Source: Kineobactrum salinum (GTDB lineage Bacteria > Pseudomonadota > Gammaproteobacteria > Pseudomonadales > Halieaceae). Taken from it: a stretch of DNA of 64,000 bases. The DNA is taken from contig NZ_CP048711.1 of assembly GCF_010669285.1 (NCBI RefSeq), positions 2,976,001 to 3,040,000 of the forward strand. Reading direction: 5' to 3'. The number at the start of each line of letters is the position of its first letter. The first letter of the stretch is position 1. Of this stretch, positions 45,037-56,371 are shown piece by piece. The translations under genes and the position numbers were made by a program. The notes under the pieces are model-generated. The model did not search any database, was not told the DNA's origin, and saw only the letters and a program-made list of their open reading frames with translations.

Positions 45037-45345
45037 ATGTACGCAGTGATTGAAAGCGGTGGCAAGCAGCACCGTGTAGTGGAGGGCGAAACCCTCAAGC
45101 TGGAAAAAATTGAAGCGGCCACTGGCGCTACGGTCGAGTTTGACCGGGTGTTGATGGTCGGCGGCGACGAGCTCAAAATTGGCACGCCGCTGCTCGCCGG
45201 CAGCAAGGTGACCGCCGAGGTGGTCAATCATGGCCGCCACAAGAAAGTGAAGATCGTCAAATTCAATCGCCGCAAGCACTATCGCAGGGAAACCGGCCAC
45301 CGGCAGTGGTTTACCGAAGTGAAAATCACTGGCATTACGGCGTAA
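45037..45345 (+). CDS. rplU: 50S ribosomal protein L21
   Basis: L21, 102 residues. [20 protein letters not shown] and the C-terminal [13 protein letters not shown] are diagnostic. GGAGAA precedes the ATG. It leads the conserved rplU-rpmA-obgE block. Confidence 0.97.
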   Translation: MYAVIESGGKQHRVVEGETLKLEKIEAATGATVEFDRVLMVGGDELKIGTPLLAGSKVTAEVVNHGRHKKVKIVKFNRRKHYRRETGHRQWFTEVKITGITA

Positions 45346-45360
45346 AGGAGGTTAGCGACA

Positions 45361-45618
45361 ATGGCACACAAGAAAGCAGGTGGCAGTACCCGTAACGGGC
45401 GCGATTCCGAGAGCAAACGCCTGGGCGTCAAGCGCTTCGGCGGCGAAGCGGTCAAGGCGGGCAACATCATCGTGCGCCAGCGCGGTACCCGTTTCCACCC
45501 CGGTGACAACGTTCGCTGTGGCAGGGATCACACGCTGTTTGCGACTGCCGAGGGCAAGGTTGAATTTGTCGTCCGGGGTCCCAACAACCGCAAGTTCGTT
45601 CAGGTGGTGAGCGCCTGA
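45361..45618 (+). CDS. rpmA: 50S ribosomal protein L27
   Basis: L27, 85 residues, whose flexible N-terminus [19 protein letters not shown] reaches the peptidyl transferase centre. [20 protein letters not shown] is also typical. AAAGGAGG precedes the start 15 bp after rplU. A terminator follows. Confidence 0.97.
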   Translation: MAHKKAGGSTRNGRDSESKRLGVKRFGGEAVKAGNIIVRQRGTRFHPGDNVRCGRDHTLFATAEGKVEFVVRGPNNRKFVQVVSA

Positions 45619-45643
45619 ACGGCGATCCCGGTGATTGAACAGA

Positions 45644-45673
45644 AGCCTCGTCAACTGACGGGGCTTTTTTTTT
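45644..45673 (+). terminator. Rho-independent terminator after rpmA
   Basis: AGCCTCGTCA / TGACGGGGCT stem (one G-T wobble pair) with a tight loop, followed by nine T. It partly separates rplU-rpmA from obgE, which starts 65 bp later. Confidence 0.85.
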
Positions 45674-45725
45674 CTATACTCCAGCGAGTTCGGGCCGGCA
45701 GTGTGCGGGCCCCGGCGAGCGGTGA

Positions 45726-48043
<2,318 letters not shown>

Positions 48044-48114
48044 AGCCCCGGGGCATGTTCCGGGCACAATGGAACGCGAGGACCGCACGAGGGATCGATG
48101 GACGGCAGGCTTCA

Positions 48115-49008
48115 ATGAATATTTCAACTGAATGGTTATTGCTCGCCTACAGCGTGGCGATTGCACTGCTGTCGCTGGCGGGCGGGCTGCTGCCCTCCTG
48201 GATCAGGATGACTCATACCCGCACCCAGCTGGTGATGAGCTTCGTGTCCGGGCTGATGCTGGGCGTGGCATTCTACCATCTGCTGCCACACAGCCTTGCC
48301 CTGCAACCGGAAGGCCGTGGCGCGGACAGCTCTGTCTGGTGGCTGATGATCGGTTTGATCGTCATGCTGTTGCTGCTGCGGATGTTCCACTTTCACCAAC
48401 ATGACTTCAGCGATGTGGGGCACCGGCAGCAGGTTCACGCTGCCGTCCATGACCATGACCATGACCATGACCATGGCCACCCGCATGCCCACAACCATGC
48501 GCCCGCGGCAGCGCACCGCTTCAGCTGGGTGGGACTGGCGCTGGGCCTGGGCCTGCACACCCTGATCGACGGCGTGGCACTGGGTGCGGTCCTGCAGGGC
48601 GAGGCGGGGCACGCGGCAGGCCCGGCCGGGGTGGGCGTATTCCTGGCGATTTTGCTGCACAAGCCGCTGGATGCAATGTCGATCACCACGATCATGGAGG
48701 CCGGCGGCTGGAGTGCGCGGTCCCGGACTTGCGCCAACCTGGGTTTCGCGCTGATGTGTCCACTGGGCGCGATGTTGTTTTACTTCGGGGTGGACCTGCT
48801 GGGCGATGCCCGCCACTATGCGGTGGCGGTGGCGCTGGCATTTGCCGCCGGCACGTTTATCTGTATCGCGTTGAGTGACCTGCTGCCGGAAGTCCACTTC
48901 CACAGTCACGATCGCGGCAAGCTGACGCTGGTGTTCCTGGCCGGCATCGTCCTGGCCTACGCCATTGGAGCCGTGGAGCCCGGCAACGCACACCTGCCCC
49001 TACACTGA
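48115..49008 (+). CDS. ZIP family metal transporter with histidine-rich loop
   Basis: A 297-residue inner-membrane protein of the ZIP family, importing zinc or related divalent metals. The typical helix 4 motif HTLIDGVALGAVL and helix 5 LLHKPLDAMSI carry the metal-site residues. The cytoplasmic loop between helices 3 and 4 is histidine-rich (VHDHDHDHDHGHPHAHNH), a common metal-sensing feature. ATG 48115 is chosen because it starts just before the first helix; the frame is open from 48055 but that segment is hydrophilic and unlike the family. Metal specificity unknown. Confidence 0.88.
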   Translation: MNISTEWLLLAYSVAIALLSLAGGLLPSWIRMTHTRTQLVMSFVSGLMLGVAFYHLLPHSLALQPEGRGADSSVWWLMIGLIVMLLLLRMFHFHQHDFSDVGHRQQVHAAVHDHDHDHDHGHPHAHNHAPAAAHRFSWVGLALGLGLHTLIDGVALGAVLQGEAGHAAGPAGVGVFLAILLHKPLDAMSITTIMEAGGWSARSRTCANLGFALMCPLGAMLFYFGVDLLGDARHYAVAVALAFAAGTFICIALSDLLPEVHFHSHDRGKLTLVFLAGIVLAYAIGAVEPGNAHLPLH

Positions 49009-49029
49009 GGCGATCAGGAGGTTCGCGCT

Positions 49030-49479
49030 ATGGTCAAACGCATCATCTACCCGCCCATCTGGCTGGTGCTGGGTATTGTGCTGGTGTTCGCCTGCAATGA
49101 GTTCTTCCCCGGGCCGCGCTTTACCAGTACGGCCAGCCAGCTATTGGGGGGCGCGGTGCTGATTGCCGGGCTCACGCTGCTGGTGCTCGCCGGAGGCCTG
49201 TTCAAACGCGCCGGCACCGACCTGATTCCGTTCGGCAATGTGTCGGCGCTGGTGACCCGCGGTGTCTACCGCTACAGCCGCAATCCAATGTATCTGGGTA
49301 TGGCCGCCATTCTGCTCGGCTGCGCGATCACTGTCGGCGCCACCACCGCGTTGCTGGTGCCGCCCCTGTTCATGGTCATCATTGAGTGGCGCTACATCCG
49401 GGCGGAAGAGGCGCTGTTGCAGAATCTGTTTCCCCAGGAATTCGCCGCCTACCGCAGCAGGGTCCGGCGCTGGCTGTAA
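49030..49479 (+). CDS. Isoprenylcysteine carboxyl methyltransferase-like membrane protein
   Basis: A 149-residue protein with about four transmembrane segments and the family motif VTRGVYRYSRNPMYLGM, followed by the C-terminal EWRYIRAEEALLQNLFPQEF that binds S-adenosylmethionine in ICMT and phospholipid methyltransferases. The true substrate in bacteria is rarely known. AGGAGG precedes the ATG 21 bp after the ZIP gene. It converges on hemH; a 15-bp partial direct repeat (GTTCGGTCGGGCCGC) lies in the gap at about 49507-49535. Confidence 0.85.
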   Translation: MVKRIIYPPIWLVLGIVLVFACNEFFPGPRFTSTASQLLGGAVLIAGLTLLVLAGGLFKRAGTDLIPFGNVSALVTRGVYRYSRNPMYLGMAAILLGCAITVGATTALLVPPLFMVIIEWRYIRAEEALLQNLFPQEFAAYRSRVRRWL

Positions 49480-49539
49480 CGCCGGCCGGTGTTCAGGTCG
49501 GGCCGCGTTCGGTCGGGCCGCGTTCGGTCGGGTGGGGTG

Positions 49540-50622
49540 CTACCGGTCAGCACCCAGGAGGCGTGCCCGGCGCGCCGTCGCCTCGCCGTCCGCGTCCAGC
49601 GGCAACCAGCCCTGCAGTTGCTCGTTGACTATGCGGGTCAGCGCTTCGATATGAGCGGGCTGGCTGTTGAGGCAGGGAATGTACTCGTAGCGCTCGCCAC
49701 CCGCTGTCAGGAAATAATCGCGGTTCTCCACTCCGATTTCCTCCAGGGTCTCCAGGCAGTCCGCTGCGAAGCCCGGACACACAACCTGGACGGAGCGCAC
49801 ACCGGCGGCGGGCAGGCCCTGCAGGGTCACGTCGGTATAGGGTGTTAGCCAGGGCTCGCGGCCGAAGCGGGACTGGAAACAGGTCAGGTATTCTCCCTCC
49901 ATCAGTCCCAACTCCGCTGCCAGCAGGCGGCTGGTCTTGTGACACTGGCAGTGATAGGGATCGCCCTGATCCAGATAGCGCTGCGGCACCCCGTGGTAGG
50001 ACATCAAGAGTTTGTCGGCGCTACCGTACTGTTCCCGATGCGCCTTGACGCTGTTGGCCAGGGCCGCAATATAGGCGGGGTGGTCGTGGTACTGGGCGAC
50101 AAAACGCAGTTGCGGCAGCCAGCGCCGCTGCTGGAAATCCGCTGCCAGGGCATCGAAGGTGGAGCCCGCGGTGGGGCCGCTGTACTGGGGGTACAAAGGC
50201 AGCACCAGCAGTTTCTGGACGCCGCCTGCAAGCAGGGCCTGCAGCCGCTCGGCAATGGAGCGGGAGCCATAGCGCATCGCATAGTCCACCACCACGGCAT
50301 CGCCATGGAGGGCGCCCAGGCTGGCCCGCAGCGCCTCCGCCTGGGCTTTGGTATTCACCAGCAGCGGTGACCCGGCGTCTGTCCAGACGCTGCGATAGGC
50401 CTTGGCTGAGCGCGCGGGGCGCACATTGAGAATGACGCCGTGGAGAATGAAAAACCACAGCAGGCGCGGCACTTCCACCACCCGTGGATCCGACAGAAAC
50501 TCCTTGAGATAGCGCCGCAGGGCAGATTTCTCCGGTGCGTCCGGCGTTCCCAGATTGGTCAGCAGTACACCTACCCTGGGCGGCTGGCTGTGATCGTAGT
50601 CATTGGTTCCGCGATAGCGCAT
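49540..50622 (-). CDS. hemH: Ferrochelatase
   Basis: HemH, 360 residues, inserting Fe2+ into protoporphyrin IX at the inner face of the membrane. Residues VGVLLTNLGTPDAPEKSALRR open the protein. The catalytic His is His210 in MSYHGVPQRYLDQGDPYHCQC, and the PGFAADCLETLEEIG motif supplies the conserved Glu. LYPQYSG is also typical. The ATG at 50622 is preferred; the frame continues upstream to 50811 without family similarity. Two cysteines in HCQCHK could point to the iron-sulfur type of ferrochelatase, but this is uncertain. Confidence 0.94.
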   Translation of the reverse strand: MRYRGTNDYDHSQPPRVGVLLTNLGTPDAPEKSALRRYLKEFLSDPRVVEVPRLLWFFILHGVILNVRPARSAKAYRSVWTDAGSPLLVNTKAQAEALRASLGALHGDAVVVDYAMRYGSRSIAERLQALLAGGVQKLLVLPLYPQYSGPTAGSTFDALAADFQQRRWLPQLRFVAQYHDHPAYIAALANSVKAHREQYGSADKLLMSYHGVPQRYLDQGDPYHCQCHKTSRLLAAELGLMEGEYLTCFQSRFGREPWLTPYTDVTLQGLPAAGVRSVQVVCPGFAADCLETLEEIGVENRDYFLTAGGERYEYIPCLNSQPAHIEALTRIVNEQLQGWLPLDADGEATARRARLLGADR

Positions 50623-50774
50623 GGGCGTATAGTTCCGTCCGTTAGTGAAAATGGATGCCTGTCGGGGCGGCGCCGGCCGCCTTTGGACGATGTGGCGCCA
50701 GCCGTTCGTCGCCGGATTCGCACGCTTCATCGACGCCACCTGGCAACTGGCCGAAAGCATCTTTTGCCAGCCCC

Positions 50775-50864
50775 GGTGCTCTCCTAATCTTGTGTTCACG
50801 GACAGCGACAAGGGTCGCGGTTCATCGAACCCAGACAGACACGGACATTCCGTTAGGAGAGCAC
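50775..50864. repeat. 13-bp perfect inverted repeat flanking the urcA leader
   Basis: GGTGCTCTCCTAA at 50775-50787 and its exact reverse complement at 50852-50864, 64 bp apart. The right arm contains the urcA Shine-Dalgarno (AGGAG, 7 bases before the ATG) and runs up to the start codon. In RNA, pairing would hide the ribosome binding site. Confidence 0.75.
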
Positions 50865-50865
50865 C

Positions 50866-51219
50866 ATGAACAGCAGCAAGATTAGCACCCGTATCGGCGC
50901 ACTTGTCTTTGGCATCAGCACCCTGCTGACAACCTCGGCCATGGCGGAAGCGTACACGGAAACACTGGTCCAGTCACAGGCTGTCGCCGTACGCAGTGTC
51001 GCGGTGTCCGTGGCCGATCTCGACCTGGCATCCAGCGAGGGCCAGGACACCATGTATTACCGCCTCAGCCAGGCTGCCCGAGAGGTCTGTGGCCCCAGCG
51101 GCTACCGGCAGGCCGGTGGTGCGCGGCAGGCCGCCAGGAACCAGGCCTGTTATCACCAGGCGTTGTCCGACGCGCTGGCCCAGGCCTCGGCCGGTCGCAT
51201 GGCCAGCCTTGACGACTAG
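50866..51219 (+). CDS. UrcA family exported protein
   Basis: A 117-residue secreted protein. A signal peptide spans residues 1-27 (ending TSAMA), followed by the UrcA pattern: VAVRSVAVSVADLDLASSEG, MYYRLSQAAREVCG, and a second Cys in ARNQACYHQALSDAL. The two cysteines probably form a disulfide in the periplasm. UrcA proteins are known from sphingomonads and marine proteobacteria, with no established molecular role. It is divergent from hemH and followed by a long hairpin and a terminator. Confidence 0.85.
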   Translation: MNSSKISTRIGALVFGISTLLTTSAMAEAYTETLVQSQAVAVRSVAVSVADLDLASSEGQDTMYYRLSQAAREVCGPSGYRQAGGARQAARNQACYHQALSDALAQASAGRMASLDD

Positions 51220-51243
51220 CACCAGCTCCCCGGGCATCAGGCT

Positions 51244-51297
51244 GGCACTTCGAACGCCGAGCCATCGACCGGGGTGCCGCACCCCGGTCGATGGCTC
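51244..51297. repeat. Dispersed palindrome (family B, copy 2)
   Basis: Contains a perfect 18-bp inverted repeat (51259-51276 and 51280-51297) with a 3-base loop. The left 33 bases match the left arm of the element at 29350 with few changes. There is no T tract, so it is not a standard terminator although it follows urcA. Confidence 0.75.
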
Positions 51298-51373
51298 TAC
51301 CCTGGTAGTCGACCTCTGACCTCTGGGACAGCAAGTACACCATTCCGCTCCTGCAACCCCTGTCAGGAGCCTC

Positions 51374-51406
51374 AAGGGAATCGCTCTGGAGCGCGATTCC
51401 CTTTTT
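51374..51406 (+). terminator. Rho-independent terminator
   Basis: AAGGGAATCGC / GCGATTCCCTT stem with an 8-base loop and T5 tail, 155 bp after urcA and before the M20 gene. It probably ends the urcA transcript. Confidence 0.8.
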
Positions 51407-51481
51407 CCATTACCGTGACAAACATTTGCGGCGTCGCGATGCGGTGGTAAGGTTGTCATTCACCCGCAGGCAAGGACGAGA

Positions 51482-52915
51482 ATGATGACATTCACGCTGA
51501 AATCCCTGGGTTTGCTGTTGGGCCTGTTACCCGCCGCGGCATTGGCCGCGGATGAGACAGGCATGCTCGATTATCTGGAGCGGGAGCAGGCGCGCTTTGC
51601 CGGTATCGCCGATGCCATTTGGGAGCAGGCGGAACTGGGCTATCTGGAGACCGAGAGTTCGGGCTTGCTGCAGGAGACCCTGGCGGCGGAGGGCTTTGCC
51701 ATTGAGGCGGGCGTTGCGGGCCTGCCCACGGCGTTTGTCGCCAGCTACGGCTCGGGCGAGCCGGTGATCGGCTTGCTGGCGGAGTTTGATGCGCTGCCCG
51801 GTATTTCCCAGACCGCAGCCCCGCACCGCGAAGAAGACCCCGACAAGCACAGTGCCCATGCCTGCGGCCACCATCTGTTCGGTGCCGGTTCCACCGCCGC
51901 GGCGATCGCGGTCCGGCACTGGATGGAGGACAACGGGATAGAGGGCACACTGCGGCTGTATGGCACGCCGGCAGAGGAGGGGGGCTCGGGCAAGGTATAT
52001 ATGGTGCGGGCCGGTCTGTTTGCCGATGTTGATGCGGTGCTGGTGTGGCATCCCTCTGACCGCAATGCCGCCAACCCTGCGACAACCCTGGCCAACAAGT
52101 CTGCCAAATTCCGCTTCCGCGGTATTTCATCCCACGCGGCAGTAGCACCGGAGCGGGGGCGGTCCGCGCTCGACGGGGTTGAGGCGATGAACCTGATGGC
52201 CAACATGATGCGCGAGCACATGCCTCAGGAATCGCGCATGCACTATGTGATCACCAGTGGCGGCTCCGCCCCCAATGTGGTTCCCGATTTTGCCGAGGTG
52301 TTCTACTACCTGCGTCATCCCCAGGCCAGTGAACTGGAACAACTGTGGGAGCGGCTGGTTGCCACCGCCGAGGGCGCGGCCCAGGGCACCGGCACCGAGA
52401 TGGATTTCGAGGTCATCCATGGCAACCACAGTGTCCTGCCCAATGAAACGCTGGCACAGGCGATGTATGCCAACCTGAACCAGGTCGGCGGGGTCGAGTA
52501 CGACATCGAGGATCTGGCCTATGCCCGTGAACTTGCGAAATCCCTGCAGGGTAACGCCGACGATCTTGCTGCTGCGGCGGCGCGTATCGAACCGATGGAA
52601 CTGGAACAGGGCATGGGTTCCACCGATGTAGGCGATGTCAGCTGGCAGGTCCCGACGACGGAGCTGCGGGCCGCGACCTGGGTTCCCGGTACTGCGCCCC
52701 ATACCTGGCAGGCGGTCGCCGCCGGCGGCACCGCGATCGGCAGCAAGGGGATGATGGTGGCCGCCAAGTCCATGGCCCTGACCGCGGCCGACCTGTTCCA
52801 GGACCCAGAACTGGTGCGCGCGGCGCAGCGGGAATTCCTCCAGCGCCGGGGCGAGGATTTTGAATATCGCGCGCTGCTGGGCGATCGCGAACCGCCGCTG
52901 GATTACCGGCGGTGA
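51482..52915 (+). CDS. M20 family amidohydrolase (AbgB-like), exported
   Basis: A 477-residue metallohydrolase with a signal peptide (residues 1-22, ending ALAA). The M20 dinuclear metal site is seen as EFDALPG (101-107), HACGHH (126-131) and the catalytic Glu pair TPAEEGG (164-168). The dimerisation domain insert starts near KFRFRGISSHAAVAPERGRSA. Similarity in layout is to aminobenzoyl-glutamate utilisation protein B and related acyl-amino-acid amidohydrolases; the actual substrate is not known. Two adjacent ATG codons (51482 and 51485) both fit. The repeat element described next begins within 25 bp of its stop. Confidence 0.9.
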   Translation: MMTFTLKSLGLLLGLLPAAALAADETGMLDYLEREQARFAGIADAIWEQAELGYLETESSGLLQETLAAEGFAIEAGVAGLPTAFVASYGSGEPVIGLLAEFDALPGISQTAAPHREEDPDKHSAHACGHHLFGAGSTAAAIAVRHWMEDNGIEGTLRLYGTPAEEGGSGKVYMVRAGLFADVDAVLVWHPSDRNAANPATTLANKSAKFRFRGISSHAAVAPERGRSALDGVEAMNLMANMMREHMPQESRMHYVITSGGSAPNVVPDFAEVFYYLRHPQASELEQLWERLVATAEGAAQGTGTEMDFEVIHGNHSVLPNETLAQAMYANLNQVGGVEYDIEDLAYARELAKSLQGNADDLAAAAARIEPMELEQGMGSTDVGDVSWQVPTTELRAATWVPGTAPHTWQAVAAGGTAIGSKGMMVAAKSMALTAADLFQDPELVRAAQREFLQRRGEDFEYRALLGDREPPLDYRR

Positions 52916-52937
52916 TCAGCAGCTCGCTCCGACAGCA

Positions 52938-53125
52938 GGTCGACGTGCTGCGAGGGTGCTTTCGAGACCGTATGCGACATGGATGCGCGGGGCCGCCTAG
53001 GCATCCGAGCCCCCAGGGAGAGCCCACCCCCGCTTTATCGGGTGCGGGTTTAGAGCCTGCCCCATGAGCGTAGCGAGTGCTTTGGGTACGGCGTGTCTCG
53101 AAAGCACCCTCGCAGGATGCCGACC
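52938..53125. repeat. Dispersed palindromic element (family A, copy 2)
   Basis: Arms 52938-52968 and 53095-53125 (31 bp each) match those at 39831-39861 and 39914-39944. The loop is 126 bp here versus 52 bp in copy 1, with additional sequence between the shared blocks. The arms differ from copy 1 at one paired position in a way that preserves pairing. With flanks it fills the 383-bp gap between the M20 gene and marR; nothing else is seen there. Confidence 0.85.
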
Positions 53126-53298
53126 GTGCTACGAAGTCCCAAAAACTCTAAAGTACCTGCCATAATTGGTACCGGGCCAGGCGCTGGGACATGATCGCCG
53201 TATGCGGCCGGCTCTCTCCAACAGACCGAAGATAGTTACAATGGCAACTATCCATCCCGCTCGCTATACTCGCAGTTTTCTCACGCCCCAAGGTTGCC

Positions 53299-53763
53299 AT
53301 GAGTCACACCCTGAGCCTGGATCATTTCCTGCCTTACCGCTGCAATAACCTCGCCCAGAAAATCAGCCTGTCCCTGTCGCGAATCTATGTGGATCGCTTC
53401 GGTATCACCATCCCGGAGTGGCGGGTACTGGTTACTCTGGCCAAATACGGTGAGCGCCAGGCCAAGCAGGTCGGCGAGTTGACCAGCATGGACAAGGTGC
53501 GGGTGTCGCGGGCCGTGGCCGGTCTGCAACAGCGCGGCCTGCTGCTGCGCCGCCCCTGCAGTCGCGACAGCCGCGCCGCCTGGCTGTGCCTGAGCGATGC
53601 CGGGGAGAGCCTGTATCAGCGCATTGAGCCCCAGGCCCTGGCCTGGGAGGCGGAGCTGCTGGAACCGCTGTCAGGGGAGGAACGGGAGGCCCTGTTCGGG
53701 CTTATTGACAAGCTGGAACTGCGTCTGGAAACGCTCGAACAACCTGGATCGCCGGCAAGCTGA
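53299..53763 (+). CDS. MarR family transcriptional regulator
   Basis: A 154-residue winged-helix protein. The recognition region reads TIPEWRVLVTLAKYGERQ, then SMDKVRVSRAVAGLQQRGLL, followed by the wing RRPCSRDSRAAWLCLSDAG. N- and C-terminal helices would dimerise. Ligand and targets are unknown; the nearest divergent or downstream genes give no clear target. The N-terminus SHTLSLDHFLPYRCNNLAQK is similar to MarR proteins of marine gammaproteobacteria. Confidence 0.9.
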   Translation: MSHTLSLDHFLPYRCNNLAQKISLSLSRIYVDRFGITIPEWRVLVTLAKYGERQAKQVGELTSMDKVRVSRAVAGLQQRGLLLRRPCSRDSRAAWLCLSDAGESLYQRIEPQALAWEAELLEPLSGEEREALFGLIDKLELRLETLEQPGSPAS

Positions 53764-53911
53764 CCGGCGTGTTCAGGTCTATCGCTGTGCTGGATGCACA
53801 GTGCAATGCCCGCGAACCGGTACAGGGGCATATCCTCCACTGGCGCGAGCAGGGCTGAGCCGGTCTCGCCGCTGGGCCGCGCCGGTACCCTGGCCGTGAA
53901 ATCATCCTGAT

Positions 53912-53974
53912 GGCTCAGGGCTCAGGGCTCAGGGCTCAGGGCTCAGGGCTCAGGGCTCAGGGCTCAGGGCCCAG
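53912..53974. repeat. 7-bp tandem repeat (GGCTCAG x8)
   Basis: Eight perfect GGCTCAG units and one degenerate unit. It lies at the 3' end of the cytochrome gene (minus strand), whose stop codon at 53964-53966 is a TGA inside the repeat. Confidence 0.9.
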
Positions 53975-56371
53975 GGTGGCTTGCTATCGTCTGTTGACTG
54001 ATATCGCTGCCCTGCGCATTGCTGACTTCCAGCGTGACGGTGATGGCGCAGTCGCGCTGTGGCAGGTTGAAGGCTGCGGCGCGCTCGGCGGCGCCCACCA
54101 GCGTGGGGGTGGAACCGCAGTCGCTGGTCAGCGACCAGGCAAAGCGCTCGGCGAAGTCACTGCTTGAGGCGTCGAGCCGGACGCTGTCTCCCGTTCGTGG
54201 GGAGTCATTGACCGTGCCGCTGGCCGGGTCGATCGCGGTGACGGCGAAGCGGGCCAGGGGCCGGCCGGGACGGCGCGTGGAATCCAGGCCCAGGCGCGCA
54301 GCCAGGGTGGCAGCGGCGGAGCTGCCGTTGTTGAAGTCCACCCAGAAGCGGTCGTAAGTGAGGCGGGCCAGCGGCATACTGCCGCTGTCGAAGACAAAGG
54401 GCAGCAGCGACGCATTGTCCATCAGTTCAGCCGCGGTCTCGAAATTCTTCGCCAGGTTATCGGTTTGGGTGTGACAGCTGCGGCAGTGCTTGGCGAACAC
54501 CTCGTGATACAGGGGCTCCTCGCCGCGCCAGCCGCACTGGACGAAGCTGCCGTCGAAGGTCTGGTCGGGCAGCTGAGTGATGGTGGCGGGCATGGGGTCG
54601 GAGCCGTCCGGCTCGCAGGGACCGGCGTCGCGGTAGGCACCGTACCAGCCGTGGATCAGCTTGATCGAGGCCGCAAACCGTTCCGGTCGGGCCTGGTAGG
54701 TGGCCAGAACAGCTTCATTCATCGCCCTGATCGGCTGTTGCTGGCTGGCCCGTGAATTGCGCTGCCGCTGCTCTTCGGTGAGCCGGCTGTAGTCGCTGGT
54801 GATGGCGGGATCGTCATCGGCGAACAGCAGGGCGTCCATGTCCCAGGGGATGAAGCTGCTTTCCAGGTGGGCCAGTTGGAAGCGGCGCGCCTCGTCCAGT
54901 CCATCAATTTCCGCCAGCGGGATGGCGGACAGGTCGGGTACGGAGCCCCGATGGCAGGCGACGCAGACGCCGGGCACGAAGCGCTCGCCGCGGCCATCGA
55001 AGTTCATGCTCCGTGCCAGCACGTCCTCGCCGGTGGTCTGGTCCGGCACAAAGGCGTAAAACTTGACCAGCTTGTCGCCGTGGCAGCCGTGGTCCAGCGG
55101 GCTGTATTCCATCGCCACCGTGGCGAAGCGATTGCGCCCCTGGAGCGCGGTCTCCAGGGTCGGGTAGTTATTGACATAGGAGTAGACATTGCCGCAGTCC
55201 CGGTCCCTCCGCAGGTACATCTCGCGCCCGAAACCCAGGTCATAATTGTTGTTGTAGTTGGCGTGTGCCACCCCGGGCTGGTCCCGGGGGTCGGCCTGAA
55301 ACCCAGCGCGTGCCTTCCACTGGGCCAGCGTCGGCGGCGCGTCGATCAGCGCGTAGTATTTGTTGGCGGAATCCAGCGATTCCAGCCCTGGCCTGCTGTG
55401 CAGGGAGTCCACCGCCACCAGGCCGCTGTCGATCACCCCGTTGACCGTGGCCAAAAGCTCCCGGCTGCTGCCGTCGGCGGTCAGGGCCAGGACCCGGGCA
55501 TTGCGGTCGAAGGATTCCAGTACCACGCGCAGGTAGATGCCGGCCCGGTCGATCTGGTCCGGCTCCAGGCGCAGATCGCGATCGGCCTCTGCCTCGTAGT
55601 GACGGTTGATCTCATCGGCGTCCAGCGTGGGCAGCCGCCGCAGGAAGCGCGGATTGGCGGGGCTGTCAGCGATGGCCCCTGCGCCGCTCGCCTGCTGTGG
55701 CCACTGGCCGCGGATGGTCTCGGAACTGATCAGCCGCTGCCTCGGATCGCCATTGCGGTCCGGCCAGCGGGCCACGGTGTCCAGCCGCAGCACAAACTCG
55801 CCGGCACCGGCTTCCCCCGGCTCTCTGCCCACTACCAGCGCATATTGATAGAGGGCGGGTTCGGTCACCTTCAGGCGCAGGAACAGGTCGGCATCGGCCA
55901 CAGGTTCCACCCGGACATTGACCCGATCGGTGCTGCTTTCGTTTTCGGAGTCGGTGACGGTAAGTTCGAAGCTCAACGTGGTTGGAGCCGTAACGGCGGG
56001 CACGGAGAATGCTCTTGAATTGGCGGTGCGTTCGACCAGGTCGACGCGAACACCGGAATCGTCCACCTGGCGCCAGCTGAACGTCAGGATGGGATCGTCG
56101 TAGCCCTCGCTGTCCTTGCCGGTAAGCAGCACCTCAGCGCCGGCCCGGGCGTTGACCGTGCCGGTCGTGCTGGCCGAGGCACCGACCAGCTGGGCCATGG
56201 CTTCAGGCTTGGCGTCGGCCTGCTTGCCCACTTCGCTGCCACCACCCCCCCGCAGGCCTGCAGGATCAATAGTGCGATCAGAATGCCGGCCCTGCGCCGC
56301 AGGGTGCCACAGGGGCTCTCGGCGGAGGTTTCAGAAGTGACGGTGCCGGCAAAGACCGCTTCAGAATTCAT
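53964..56371 (-). CDS. Di-haem cytochrome c lipoprotein with Ig/PKD-like domains (one-base frameshift)
   Basis: After correction an 802-residue lipoprotein. The N-terminus from ATG 56371 has a signal with lipobox LQAC (Cys40) followed by a Gly-rich spacer; this part is in a different frame from the rest. One more base in the C run 56245-56251 joins them. An Ig/cadherin-like segment spans about residues 60-155. Two c-type haem sites, CVACH (about 470-474) and CRSCH (about 630-634), lie in a central domain, and a second PKD-like segment ends the protein. The start overlaps the end of the upstream beta-barrel gene by 11 bp. I do not recognise a named family; electron transfer at the cell envelope is an inference. 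Confidence 0.8.

Noticed and set aside
51259-51297. The perfect 18-bp hairpin as the urcA terminator.
   Set aside because: No T tract follows; a proper terminator is at 51374-51406, and the hairpin recurs elsewhere as a repeat.
53912-53974. CRISPR-like array.
   Set aside because: Contiguous 7-bp units without spacers; a simple tandem repeat. The 11-bp repeat at 11515 is rejected for the same reason.
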